From Stutzerimonas decontaminans (GTDB lineage: Bacteria; Pseudomonadota; Gammaproteobacteria; Pseudomonadales; Pseudomonadaceae), in contig NZ_CP007509.1 of assembly GCF_000661915.1 (NCBI RefSeq), positions 2,435,501 through 2,499,500 of the forward strand: a stretch of DNA of 64,000 nt, written 5' to 3'. The notes beneath the pieces were generated by a model. The model did not search any database, was not told the origin of the DNA, and saw only the letters and a list, made by a program, of their open reading frames with translations. The first letter of the stretch is position 1; each line of letters starts with the position of its first letter. The position numbers were made by a program, and so were the translations under genes. Positions 1 to 8,811 of the stretch are shown in pieces.

Positions 1-2
1 TC

Positions 3-1205
3 CCGTTCTGCAAGAGCCTTTGCTACTACTGCGCCTGCAACAAGATCATCACCCACAAGACCGATCGCGCCGTCGAGTACCTTGAATACCTCAAGCGCGA
101 GATCGCCATGCAGGGCGAACTGTTCGATCGCTCGCGCAAGCTGACTCAGCTTCACCTGGGTGGCGGCACGCCAACCTACTTCACCAGCGAGCAGCTGGCC
201 GACCTGATGGCGAGCCTGCATCATGCGTTCAACATGGATGACAGCGACAACCACGAGTTCTCGCTGGAAGTCGACCCGCGCACCGTCACGCCCGAGCAGA
301 TCCATGGCCTGCGCAGGCTCGGCTTCAATCGCCTGAGCTTTGGCGTGCAGGATTTCGACGAGCAGGTGCAAATTGCCGTCAATCGCATCCAGACCGAGGA
401 GCAGACCCGCGAGCTGGTCCAGGCCGCCCGGGACGCGCAATTCAAGTCCATCAGCGTCGATCTGATCTACGGCCTGCCCCTGCAGACGGTGGCCAGCTTC
501 GACACCACGCTGGACAAGATCATCGACATCCGCCCCGATCGCATTGCGGCCTACAGCTACGCCCACCTGCCGGAGCTGGTGCGTGCGCAAAAGCTGATTC
601 GCCCCGAGGACATGCCGCCGCCAGAGCGCAAGCTCGAGCTGCTGGAGCTGACCATCCAGCGCCTTACCGCCGCCGGTTACGTCTATATCGGCATGGATCA
701 CTTCTCCCTGCCGGAAGACGAACTCGCCCTGGCTCGTGCCAATGGCACGCTGCAACGCAATTTCCAAGGCTATTCAACGCATGCCGACTGCGACCTGATC
801 GGGCTGGGCATCTCCTCCATCGGAAAGGTCGCCGACAGCTACAGCCAGAACGTGAAGGAGCTTTCGCAGTACTACGCCCGCCTCAACGAGGGCATGCTGC
901 CCGTGCATCGCGGCTACAAGCTGAGCGAAGACGACTGTCTGCGCCGCGACGTGATCGTGTCGCTGATGTGCCACAGCCGCGTCGACTACGCGCAGATCGA
1001 GCGCAAGCACGGCATCAACTTCCGCGAGTATTTCGCCGAGTCGCTGGCCAAGCTGGCTGAGCCGGTTGCTGACGGCCTGGTCGAGTTGCATGACGATGCG
1101 CTGGTCCTGTTGCCGCAAGGGCAGCTGATGATGCGCAACGTAGCGATGGCCTTCGACGCCTATCTCGGTGGCGAGCAACGCGGGCGCTTTTCCCGTACGG
1201 TCTGA
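3..1205 (+). CDS. hemN: Oxygen-independent coproporphyrinogen III oxidase (5' truncated by window edge)
   Basis: This radical SAM enzyme decarboxylates coproporphyrinogen III to protoporphyrinogen IX in anaerobic heme synthesis in the cytoplasm. The reading frame is open from the window edge. Its first visible residues, PFCKSLCYYCACNK, contain the CxxxCxxC cluster motif with the extra Cys typical of HemN. LHLGGGTPTY (SAM-binding GGGTP), SFGVQDFD and GIDHFS-like GMDHFSLP follow, all HemN signatures. About 400 residues are present of a usual ~460, so only the N-terminal ~55-60 are missing. The FNR/ANR-type promoter expected for this gene would lie outside the window. Confidence 0.95.
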   Translation, partial: PFCKSLCYYCACNKIITHKTDRAVEYLEYLKREIAMQGELFDRSRKLTQLHLGGGTPTYFTSEQLADLMASLHHAFNMDDSDNHEFSLEVDPRTVTPEQIHGLRRLGFNRLSFGVQDFDEQVQIAVNRIQTEEQTRELVQAARDAQFKSISVDLIYGLPLQTVASFDTTLDKIIDIRPDRIAAYSYAHLPELVRAQKLIRPEDMPPPERKLELLELTIQRLTAAGYVYIGMDHFSLPEDELALARANGTLQRNFQGYSTHADCDLIGLGISSIGKVADSYSQNVKELSQYYARLNEGMLPVHRGYKLSEDDCLRRDVIVSLMCHSRVDYAQIERKHGINFREYFAESLAKLAEPVADGLVELHDDALVLLPQGQLMMRNVAMAFDAYLGGEQRGRFSRTV

Positions 1206-1351
1206 TCCCGTATCCCTGGCGTGTGTGGGCGGCAATCGGGCCGCCCGTCCACCTTCCGCCGATCGCCTTAGAATTGCCAAAACCTGCTGAAGCTGTATAA
1301 ATAGCCAGTCTTTGAGCGGGCCGCCCACGCCCCAGCTTCAGCGGATGTGCA

Positions 1352-2989
1352 ATGCGTCAGGCCCTGGAAAATCCCTTCTACTATCTCAACAACTTTCAGC
1401 AAGTGCTGGCCTGGGTTAGCCGTCACCACAGCGATCTGCTGGACGAAGCCGAACGAGACTTCATCGACCGTTTCGCACTGTTGCCCCAAGCCTCCCAGGC
1501 GCTGCTGGTACGCATGGTGATGCGCAAGGGCACGCTGTTTCGCGCGGGCAAGCTGCGCTATCCCGAGATCGGCTGCCCACGCCACGCAGCTCTGCCGCTG
1601 ATCGAGCACGGCTGGATCGACGCGGAGCGTGCATTGACGCTGGAGCAGCTGTTCGCACTGATGACCAAAGGCGAGCTGTTGCAGGTGTTCGAAGCTGCGG
1701 CATCCGCCAACCTACGCAAAGCCGAGCTTTTGGAAAGCTTGCGGGCCGTCCATGACACGGCAAAGCCTTTTCAGGCGTGGTGCAGGCACATCGAAGATGC
1801 GGTTTTCGCGCTATGCATCGACGATCTCTGCGAGCGGCTGCGCCTGCTGTTCTTCGGCAATATTCATCAGGATTGGTCCGAGTTCGTTCTGGCCGATCTC
1901 GGAATCTATCGCTACGAGCAAGTCGCCTTTTCGCCTACCTCGCGCGCCTTCACCTGCCGCACCGATCTGGATGCCTATCTGCACCTGCATCGCTGCCGCG
2001 AGCGCTTCGACACCGGCGACTCCCTGCCGGATGTCCTGGCCGACATCCCGCTCACGCCCTATGCCAACGACTGGCTGGAAAGCCGCCGCGGCAAGCTGCT
2101 CCTGCGTATCGGCCAGCAGGCCGAACGGCTCGGGGAGCTGCCCGAGGCGCTGCGTCTGCACGCAGCCAACCCCTATCCGGGCGCACGCGAACGCGCGATT
2201 CGGGTGCTGGAACGCTGTGGCCAACCAGCGGCGGCGCTGGAGCTGCTGCTTCGGGCTCAGACAGCCCCGGAAAGTGAACATGAATTGCAGCAGTTGCAGC
2301 GCATCCTGCCGCGTCTCCAGCGCGGATTGGGCATCCCCACCGATCGCTCGCGCAGTCGCAAGCCGGAGCAGCTCGATCTGGTCCTCGCCAGCGCCGGCTG
2401 TAGCGTCGAGCATGCCGTGCGTGAGCATCTGTCGACACCCGAGGCTCCCGTCTATTACGTCGAGAACGCTTTGATCGGCTCCCTGTTCGGCCTGCTGTGC
2501 TGGGAGGCGATCTTCGCTCCGCTGCCTGGTGCGTTCTTTCATCCGTTTCACTGGGCGCCGGCCGATCTGAACCGCGCGGACTTTCATCAGCGACGAGCCG
2601 ATCTGTTCGCTGCCTGCCTGGCCTGTCTCGACAGCGATGATTACCGTGATTGCATCTGGCGCACCTTCCAGGCAAAGCTCGGTATCCACAATGCTTTCGT
2701 CGCCTGGGGGCTGATAGATGAGCAGCTGCTGGCGCTCGCTCTCGACTGCATTCCCGCCACCCATCTCAAGCTGATGTTCCAGCGCATTCTGGCGGATGTC
2801 AGTGGCAATCGCACCGGCCTGCCAGACCTTGTCCAGCTGTGGCCGAAGGAACGCCGCTATCGCATGATCGAGGTAAAGGGGCCGGGCGATCGCCTGCAGG
2901 ACAACCAGAAGCGTTGGATCGACTACGCCCACCAGCACGGCCTGCCTATCGCCGTGTGTCATGTGCAGTGGGCCGAGGCAACGTCGTGA
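1352..2989 (+). CDS. FAN1-type VRR-NUC structure-specific nuclease
   Basis: Bacterial homologue of FAN1, a flap endonuclease/5'-3' exonuclease that acts on branched DNA and interstrand crosslinks. The last ~60 of 545 residues form the VRR-NUC domain, with the PD...ExK active site: GLPDL (PD at 491-492), then IEVKGPGD (E507, K509) and a conserved Q/W helix (DNQKRW). The long helical N-terminal part matches the SAP/TPR-like arrangement of Pseudomonas FAN1. The start is ATG at 1352; no strong Shine-Dalgarno was seen. The stop overlaps the GTG start of the following helicase by 4 bp, so the two are probably translationally coupled and work together in DNA repair. Family assignment is firm; pathway partnership is inferred. 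Confidence 0.88.
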   Translation: MRQALENPFYYLNNFQQVLAWVSRHHSDLLDEAERDFIDRFALLPQASQALLVRMVMRKGTLFRAGKLRYPEIGCPRHAALPLIEHGWIDAERALTLEQLFALMTKGELLQVFEAAASANLRKAELLESLRAVHDTAKPFQAWCRHIEDAVFALCIDDLCERLRLLFFGNIHQDWSEFVLADLGIYRYEQVAFSPTSRAFTCRTDLDAYLHLHRCRERFDTGDSLPDVLADIPLTPYANDWLESRRGKLLLRIGQQAERLGELPEALRLHAANPYPGARERAIRVLERCGQPAAALELLLRAQTAPESEHELQQLQRILPRLQRGLGIPTDRSRSRKPEQLDLVLASAGCSVEHAVREHLSTPEAPVYYVENALIGSLFGLLCWEAIFAPLPGAFFHPFHWAPADLNRADFHQRRADLFAACLACLDSDDYRDCIWRTFQAKLGIHNAFVAWGLIDEQLLALALDCIPATHLKLMFQRILADVSGNRTGLPDLVQLWPKERRYRMIEVKGPGDRLQDNQKRWIDYAHQHGLPIAVCHVQWAEATS

Positions 2990-5265
2990 GCTATCGGGTC
3001 GCGGTGCGTGCGCTCTGCGAATTCACCGCCAAGGTCGGCGATCTGGACTTGCGTTTCACCCCCTCGCCGACTGCGCTGGAAGGTATCGCCGGTCATGCCC
3101 AGGTCACCGCACGGCGCGGTGAAGGCTACGAGCGCGAAGTCGCGCTGCAAGGCCAGTACGAGCGACTGAACGTGCGCGGACGCGCCGATGGCTACGATCC
3201 GGTGCGCAACCGGCTGGAAGAGATCAAGACCTTTCGCGGCGATCTTGAACGCCAGCCAGCCAATCATCGGCAGCTGCACTGGACGCAAGCGAAGATCTAC
3301 GGCTGGCTGCTCTGCCAGGCACGCGGACTTGATGAAGTCGAGCTGGCATTGGTCTATTTCGATATAGCCAGTCACAAGGAAACCCTGTTCATCGAGCGGT
3401 ACACCGCTGCGGACCTGCGCAGATTCTTCGAGGTGCAATGCCAGGCATTCATCGACTGGGCCGACCAGGAACTGGCCCACCGGGCCGCGCGCGATCAGGT
3501 TCTGACCGCATTGCGTTTCCCGTATGCAGACTTCCGCTCTGGGCAGCGGCAACTGGCCGAGGCGGTTTACAAGGCGGCCTGCACCGGCACTACGCTCATG
3601 GCGCAAGCGCCGACCGGCATAGGCAAGACCCTTGCCACGCTATTTCCGCAGCTCAAGGCATTTCCCGGTCAGCAGCTGGACAAGCTGTTCTTTCTCGCCG
3701 CGAAGACCTCCGGCCGACGTCTCGCGCTGGACGCTCTGCAAAGCCTGCAGCGCAGCGGCGCTGACTCATTGCGCACGCTGGAACTGGTCGCGCGCGACAA
3801 GGCCTGCGAGCACCCGGACAAGGCCTGTCACGGCGACTCCTGCCCATTGGCCAAGGGGTTCTATGACCGCCTGCCGGCAGCCCGTGTCGAAGCGCTTCAG
3901 CATTGCATGCTCGACCAGGCGACGCTGCGAGGCATTGCGCTCGAACATGAGGTCTGCCCGTATTACCTGAGCCAGGAACTGGCGCGCTGGGCTGACGTGG
4001 TGGTGGGTGACTATAACTACTACTTCGACATCAGCGCGCTGCTCCACGGCCTGACCCTGAGCAACGACTGGCGTGTCTGTGTGCTGGTAGACGAGGCGCA
4101 TAACCTACTCGAGCGGGCACGCGGTATGTACAGCGCGGAACTCGACCAGCGCACCTTCGCCGGCCTTGGCAGCAAGGCACCCGCCCCGCTGAAGCGACCG
4201 TTGAGTCGTGTTCAGCGCTGCTGGAACGAGCTGCATCGCGAGCAGACGACGACGTACCAGGTGCAAGCCGAGCTGCCGCTAAAACTGCTGGGTGCATTGC
4301 AGCAGGCCGTCAGCGCCATCACCGACTACCTTGGCGAGCAGCCCGCCGGCTTGGATGCCGAGCAGCAACGCGCCTATTTCGACGCCATGCACTTCTGCCG
4401 GATTGCCGAGCTGTTCGGCGAGCATTCGCTGTTCGATATCAGCCTGCTGCCGGCGGCGGGTCGTAGCACGGCCAAACGCTCATGCCTGTGTTTGCGCAAC
4501 GTGGTCCCCGCACCGTTTCTCGAGCCGCGGCTCACCCAGGCGCATTCCAGCGTGCTGTTCTCGGCTACGCTGAATCCGCGGCGGTTTTATGCCGACACCC
4601 TGGGCCTGCCAGAAACGAGCGCCTGGATAGAAGTCGATTCGCCGTTCCAAAGTCATCAGCTGCAGATCTGCCTGGCTGAACACATATCGACGCGTTACCA
4701 GCACCGAGAAGCCTCGCTGGACGCGGTGGTCGAGCTGATCGGCACGCAGTACCGCACGCGGCCAGGCAACTACCTGGCCTTCTTCAGCAGCTTCGATTAC
4801 CTGCAACAGGTGACCGCCCTACTGCGCGAGCAGTATCCGGATGTTCCGTTCTGGGAGCAGACCCGCGGCATGCGGGAAGCAGCGCGCAATGAGTTTCTCG
4901 GTCGATTCACCGAACGCAGCAAAGGGATAGGATTTGCCGTACTTGGCGGCGCCTTCGCTGAAGGCATCGACCTGCCGGGCCGGCGCCTGATCGGCGCATT
5001 TATCGCGACCCTCGGCCTGCCCCAGATCAATCCTGTTAACGAACAGTTCAAAAGGCGTTTCGATGAGATATTCGGACGCGGCCTCGGTTACGATTACACC
5101 TACCTCTATCCTGGCCTGCAGAAGGTCATCCAGGCTGCGGGCCGGGTCATCCGTACTCAGGATGACGAAGGTGTCGTGCACCTGATCGACGACCGTTTCG
5201 GCCGCCCACAGATCCGTCGGCTGCTGCCGCGCTGGTGGTCACTCTCGACCAGTGCGGGTGGCTGA
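2986..5265 (+). CDS. Fe-S XPD/DinG-family DNA helicase with N-terminal PD-(D/E)XK-like domain
   Basis: Superfamily 2 5'-3' helicase of 759 residues. The chosen start is GTG, overlapping the upstream nuclease stop by 4 bp; an in-frame ATG at 2839 lies deep inside that gene and is less likely. Residues ~75-150 read like a Cas4/RecB nuclease fold (GRADGYD, then EEIKTF, then a QxxxYGWLL helix). The helicase core follows: Walker A APTGIGKT, four cysteines spaced as in the XPD iron-sulfur domain (ACEH, ACHGDSC, EVCPYY), DEAH box VLVDEAHN, and C-terminal motifs SATLNP and QAAGRVIR. It probably unwinds branched or crosslinked DNA alongside the FAN1-type nuclease. The eukaryotic FANCJ/FAN1 analogy is inference. 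Confidence 0.9.
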   Translation: MSYRVAVRALCEFTAKVGDLDLRFTPSPTALEGIAGHAQVTARRGEGYEREVALQGQYERLNVRGRADGYDPVRNRLEEIKTFRGDLERQPANHRQLHWTQAKIYGWLLCQARGLDEVELALVYFDIASHKETLFIERYTAADLRRFFEVQCQAFIDWADQELAHRAARDQVLTALRFPYADFRSGQRQLAEAVYKAACTGTTLMAQAPTGIGKTLATLFPQLKAFPGQQLDKLFFLAAKTSGRRLALDALQSLQRSGADSLRTLELVARDKACEHPDKACHGDSCPLAKGFYDRLPAARVEALQHCMLDQATLRGIALEHEVCPYYLSQELARWADVVVGDYNYYFDISALLHGLTLSNDWRVCVLVDEAHNLLERARGMYSAELDQRTFAGLGSKAPAPLKRPLSRVQRCWNELHREQTTTYQVQAELPLKLLGALQQAVSAITDYLGEQPAGLDAEQQRAYFDAMHFCRIAELFGEHSLFDISLLPAAGRSTAKRSCLCLRNVVPAPFLEPRLTQAHSSVLFSATLNPRRFYADTLGLPETSAWIEVDSPFQSHQLQICLAEHISTRYQHREASLDAVVELIGTQYRTRPGNYLAFFSSFDYLQQVTALLREQYPDVPFWEQTRGMREAARNEFLGRFTERSKGIGFAVLGGAFAEGIDLPGRRLIGAFIATLGLPQINPVNEQFKRRFDEIFGRGLGYDYTYLYPGLQKVIQAAGRVIRTQDDEGVVHLIDDRFGRPQIRRLLPRWWSLSTSAGG

Positions 5266-5346
5266 GCGACCAGTCGTTGTGGTTGCGTGGGGCACGGAGG
5301 CTCGTTATAGTCCTGCGCCGCCGATTCTCCATCGGCGCACTGCGAC

Positions 5347-5433
5347 GCCCGGATGGCGAAATTGGTATACGCAAGAGACTTAAAATCTCTCATCCGAAAG
5401 GGTATGCGGGTTCGACCCCCGCTCCGGGCACCA
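5347..5433 (+). tRNA. tRNA-Leu (anticodon TAA)
   Basis: An 87-nt cloverleaf including the encoded CCA. Acceptor strands GCCCGGA and TCCGGGC pair fully. The anticodon arm GAGAC-TTAAAAT-CTC gives TAA. A class II variable arm (TCATCCGAAAGGGTA) and T-loop GGTTCGACC are present. The gene lies immediately before the toxin-antitoxin and arsenic block, so its 3' end is a plausible integration site, although no second copy of the 3' end was seen in the window. Confidence 0.97.
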
Positions 5434-5670
5434 CTTCGCTGGGCTCTCCCGCTCACTGCTGTTCAGTGATCTCCGCAACCTTCCAGGTTTTCTGCAGCTA
5501 GCGCTAACGGTTTCAAACAAAACCGCCAGCAACTGCGTTTGGATTCCATCTCAATTTCCAGAACCAGCACTCGCTTCGCCTAACTTCGTCGCTTCAATTC
5601 CCACTTCCACAGCACAATGCCTATGAAGATCGCTCGCGCCAAATTTCATCCATGGATACAAATAATGCTA

Positions 5671-5686
5671 ATCTGTATCTACAGAT
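5671..5686. promoter_or_regulatory. Perfect palindrome, candidate antitoxin operator
   Basis: ATCTGTA-TC-TACAGAT is a perfect 7-bp inverted repeat with a 2-bp centre. It lies 20 bp before the antitoxin start. Xre/ParS-type antitoxins repress their own promoters, so this is the likely binding site. The site is seen directly; the binding is inferred. Confidence 0.6.
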
Positions 5687-5705
5687 CAAACTGAGGCGAA
5701 CGCAT

Positions 5706-6113
5706 ATGAGCGCAACTCTTCAAGAGGCGGTCATTTTTACCAAGGATCAGTGCGCCACTGGCTTGCGGGCTGCGGTGAACATTCTTGATAAATGGCAGGC
5801 AACTACCGAACAGGCATGTCGGATATTGCGCATCTCTCGCAGCACCCATGCTCGCGCCAAGCTGCGCAATCCGGATTGGTCGGTCAGCCTGGACGCGGAT
5901 CAGATGCAGCGGGTGAGCCTCATCCTGAATATCCATGCTGCGCTGCGGTTGATCTTCGACAACCCGGAAAACACTTATGGCTTCGCGGCGATGCCCAACA
6001 ACAACGAGTTCTTCAATGGGCGATCGCCCCTGGAGGTCATGGCACAGGGCGACATGATTTCGCTGTACGAGTCGTTCCGGCGGATCGACAGCCTGAGGGG
6101 CGCGCAGTGGTAG
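5706..6113 (+). CDS. Xre/MbcA/ParS-family antitoxin (DUF2384)
   Basis: A 135-residue antitoxin of the RES-Xre toxin-antitoxin class. An N-terminal helix-turn-helix-like region (TEQACRILRISRSTHARAK) is followed by the DUF2384 toxin-binding half, with its characteristic ending NNNEFFNGRSPLEVMAQG. The start is ATG at 5706, preceded by GAGGCG. An in-frame ATG at 5652 is upstream of the palindrome and lacks a ribosome site. It should bind the RES toxin's active site and repress the operon. The toxin start lies inside the last codons of this gene, which is typical of coupled toxin-antitoxin translation. Confidence 0.87.
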   Translation: MSATLQEAVIFTKDQCATGLRAAVNILDKWQATTEQACRILRISRSTHARAKLRNPDWSVSLDADQMQRVSLILNIHAALRLIFDNPENTYGFAAMPNNNEFFNGRSPLEVMAQGDMISLYESFRRIDSLRGAQW

Positions 6114-6799
6114 TGCCGCAGCGCCTGCCAGTCCGGCCGGAAGGCAGGTTGCAGGCGTACCGGCTGGTCAACTCGAAATTCCCACCCATTGATCTGTTCG
6201 ATGATGTGGCCGATGCCGATGAGTTCGAAGTGCTCTATCAGCTGCAGGCTTTGACCAATCCCCGCCTGCACAACGAGACCGGTCGCCTCGAACTGATTCC
6301 CCGTTCGGAAATCCCCTTTGGCATCCCCGGCTGCTCCTACGCTACCGCCCCCTTTACCCACGTGAATCCCGCCGGCTCGCGCTTCAGCGATGGCAGCTAC
6401 GGCGTGCTCTACCTGGCCGACAGCATGGAAACCGCGCTCGCAGAGGTTCGTCACCATCAGGAGCTGTACTGGTCCAAGGTCGTGGGGCTCAACTTCGAAC
6501 GCTTCGTTTTCCGCGGACTGTCCTGCCATTTCAATGAGGCAGGGATGCTGGATGCCATCGCTGTTGCGATGACGGACCCAATCTACGATGCCGCGGATTA
6601 CTCTGCAGGTCGTCAGTTCGGTCGCCAGGTCAGGCAGGACGGTTTTCCAGGATTGCGCTACCACTCGGTGCGCAGGCCGGATCAGTGTTGCTGGGCCCTG
6701 ATGACCCCGCGCTGTGTGCTTTCCGTTATCCAGGCCGCCCACTACGAGATGATCTGGAACGCCGGCATTACCAGCGTCAGCGCAATCGGCGAGGTCTGA
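6107..6799 (+). CDS. RES-domain toxin
   Basis: A 230-residue protein with the RES fold: AYRLVNSKF near residue 15 (conserved Arg), the SDGSYGVLYLADSMETALAEV block (Tyr and Glu), and a downstream segment with SVRRPDQCCWAL. RES toxins either degrade NAD+ or ADP-ribosylate phosphoribosyl pyrophosphate synthetase; the sequence does not say which. The start is GTG at 6107, with GAGGGG six bases upstream, overlapping the antitoxin stop by 7 bp. A second GTG at 6113 is possible but badly spaced. The reading frame extends further upstream, but only as an overlap with the antitoxin gene. Confidence 0.85.
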   Translation: MVVPQRLPVRPEGRLQAYRLVNSKFPPIDLFDDVADADEFEVLYQLQALTNPRLHNETGRLELIPRSEIPFGIPGCSYATAPFTHVNPAGSRFSDGSYGVLYLADSMETALAEVRHHQELYWSKVVGLNFERFVFRGLSCHFNEAGMLDAIAVAMTDPIYDAADYSAGRQFGRQVRQDGFPGLRYHSVRRPDQCCWALMTPRCVLSVIQAAHYEMIWNAGITSVSAIGEV

Positions 6800-6934
6800 T
6801 CGCAGACGACTGCCACCGCTCATCAGCCGGAATGAGGCTGCCAAAGCGCTGTAACAAACGCCGCGCATTATCTGCTCATGGACTCCCCATGGCGCACGGA
6901 CGCTCCACCGAACTCACGAGATGAGGACGCGAAC

Positions 6935-7114
6935 ATGAGCAAGCGATCACTCGAAGAACTGGTCACTCGATCGGATATCAGCGCACTCCAGCCTATGGCG
7001 CACTGGCGCCGCGGGCGTCGTATCGGTCACGACAAGCCATGCCCGAACGCAGCTGCGCTGATTCAGCGCGCCGCACAGGATGTCGGCATGCTAAGAGCAG
7101 CTTTAAATAGCTAA
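6935..7114 (+). CDS. Small basic hypothetical protein
   Basis: A 59-residue reading frame starting MSKRSLEELVTRSD, preceded by GAGG at a usable distance. It is rich in Arg/Lys and has no recognised domain or membrane segment. It sits between the RES toxin and the end of the arsenic operon. It may be a real small gene of the accessory block or a chance frame; only the ribosome site and a reasonable amino-acid composition support it. Confidence 0.35.
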   Translation: MSKRSLEELVTRSDISALQPMAHWRRGRRIGHDKPCPNAAALIQRAAQDVGMLRAALNS

Positions 7115-7460
7115 GCGCACCTTATTGTTAGATGTTTGGATCCGATCGAAGATCGTTTGTCGCAGGCATTTTGCGTCCTGGCCGACGGTCAACGGCAACA
7201 ACGGCAGGCGCTCTACCCTACGCTCAGAAACAGCACACCCTCGTCGGAGTTCAAACCGTGCCGGGACCACGACTTCCGCGCCGGGCGCGGCAGCCCAGCG
7301 TACGGGGAGATCAACATCGGTTACTAGCCGTGCCGTCCCGCTGCCAAGGGTCTGGCAACGTCAACGACCAATCTATGGACACCGGCAAGCTCTGGGCGCA
7401 GCTGCAGCGCACCTACTGAGCGATGCAGGTCGCGCCGCCCCACCCGATCGACCTGCACGA
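7115..7460. other. Intergenic stretch with no confident gene
   Basis: About 350 bases between a small rightward frame and the 3' end of arsJ. A TTG-started 63-codon frame (7136-7327) ends with a compositionally plausible tail (SSEFKPCRDHDFRAGRG), but it has no ribosome site and no recognised family. It may be a remnant of a gene broken at the island edge. Confidence 0.3.
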
Positions 7461-8675
7461 CTAGTGCGCGTGACGAGGTAAACGCAGCGAAATCAGCGCG
7501 GCGAGCAGCACGAACAGTGAAGAAACCCACAAGCAGGCCTGCAGCCCATAGGCCTGGAATACCCAGCCAGATAGCAAGGTGCCGATCAGCCGGCCCATGG
7601 CGTTGGACATGTAGTAGAAGCCAACATCGAGCGAGACGCCGTCTTCCTTGGCGTAGCTGACAATCAGATAGCTGTGCAGCGAAGAGTTCACCGCGAACAA
7701 CGCACCGAACAGCAATAATCCACCGATCAGTACCCATTGAGGCGACGCATTGCCCGTCAGCCCGACGGCGATCGCCGCGGGCAGTGCCGCCAACAGCGCA
7801 GCCCAGATGAAGGCTGCGCGTCCGTCCGGCACCTTGCCGCTGCGCTTGCCAGTGATGGCCGGCGCGATCGACTGGACGATGCCGTAGCCGATAACCCAGC
7901 AGGCCAGAAAGCCGCCGACCATCCAGAAATTCCAGCCAAACACCGTACTCAGGTACACCGGCAACGCGATGACGAACCAGACATCGCGCGCGCCGAAGAG
8001 AAACAGCCGCGCCGCAGACAGCACGTTGATCGCCGGACTCTTGGAGAGGATGTCCTTGAATTTCGGCTTGGCCTTCGCCTTGCCAAGATCCTTTCTCAGC
8101 AGCACCAGGCTGCTCAACCAGATCACCGCCAGCACCGCAGCCATCGCCAGCACCGCGCCGGCGAATCCCAGTAGCGTGAGCAACAAGCCGCCAAGGAAGA
8201 ATCCGACGCCCTTGAGCGCATTCTTCGAGCCGGTGAGGATGGCCACCCATTTGTACAGCGTGCCCTGCTGACTGTCGGGCACCAGGAGCTTGATCGAGCT
8301 CTTGGCCGACATCTTGTTCAGGTCCTTGGCGATACCGGACAACGCTTGCGCGCCCATCACCCAGGCAACCGTCAGCCATGGCGCCGGCACGGTCAGCATC
8401 AGCAGAGCCACTACCTGCATCGCCAGGCCGAGGTTCATCGTCCGGTTCAGGCCGAGCCGCGCACCGAGGTAGCCACCGACCAGGTTGGTGATGACACCGA
8501 ACACCTCGTAGAACAGGAACAGCGCGGCGATCTGCAGCGGCGAGTAACCCAGCGCGTGGAAATGCAGCACCACCAGCATGCGCAGGGCACCGTCGGTGAG
8601 CGTGAAGGCCCAGTAATTACCGGTGACGATCAGATACTGGCGCACCTCGGGGGACAGTCGCGCAAGGGCTTGCAT
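7461..8675 (-). CDS. arsJ: Organoarsenical efflux MFS permease ArsJ
   Basis: A 404-residue major facilitator protein with ~12 hydrophobic segments. It resembles ArsJ: GNYWAFTLTDGALRMLVVLHFH at the N-terminus, the GALFAVNSSLHSYLIVSYAK segment and VGFYYMSNAMGRLIG. ArsJ exports 1-arseno-3-phosphoglycerate, the unstable product formed when glyceraldehyde-3-phosphate dehydrogenase uses arsenate. The GAPDH gene directly upstream in the same operon is the diagnostic neighbour. The start is ATG at 8675; the longer frame upstream crosses the intergenic region. It is the last gene of the eight-gene leftward arsenic operon. Confidence 0.92.
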   Translation of the reverse strand: MQALARLSPEVRQYLIVTGNYWAFTLTDGALRMLVVLHFHALGYSPLQIAALFLFYEVFGVITNLVGGYLGARLGLNRTMNLGLAMQVVALLMLTVPAPWLTVAWVMGAQALSGIAKDLNKMSAKSSIKLLVPDSQQGTLYKWVAILTGSKNALKGVGFFLGGLLLTLLGFAGAVLAMAAVLAVIWLSSLVLLRKDLGKAKAKPKFKDILSKSPAINVLSAARLFLFGARDVWFVIALPVYLSTVFGWNFWMVGGFLACWVIGYGIVQSIAPAITGKRSGKVPDGRAAFIWAALLAALPAAIAVGLTGNASPQWVLIGGLLLFGALFAVNSSLHSYLIVSYAKEDGVSLDVGFYYMSNAMGRLIGTLLSGWVFQAYGLQACLWVSSLFVLLAALISLRLPRHAH

Positions 8676-8811
8676 GGCGGGTTCCGGTTCGTTGGTCAAA
8701 TGGTCGTTACAGTGCAATAACGTGCAAAAGGCGGCCTGGGTGAGAACCAGCGGTGGGCTTTGCCCCACCAGCTATCTCCACCTTGAACCGCCCTCACCGC
8801 TCAAATGCGCT

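Noticed and set aside
1811-2962. Long minus-strand frame opposite the FAN1-type gene
   Set aside because: It is a GC-rich shadow of the coding strand with no family resemblance.
2839-2985. Upstream extension of the helicase gene to ATG 2839
   Set aside because: It lies wholly within the FAN1-type gene, and the GTG at 2986 gives a 4-bp stop/start overlap and the expected N-terminus.
5792-6106. Long N-terminal extension of the RES toxin
   Set aside because: The region overlaps the antitoxin gene in another frame and is low-complexity Gly/Arg; the GTG at 6107 has a good ribosome site and fits the family length.
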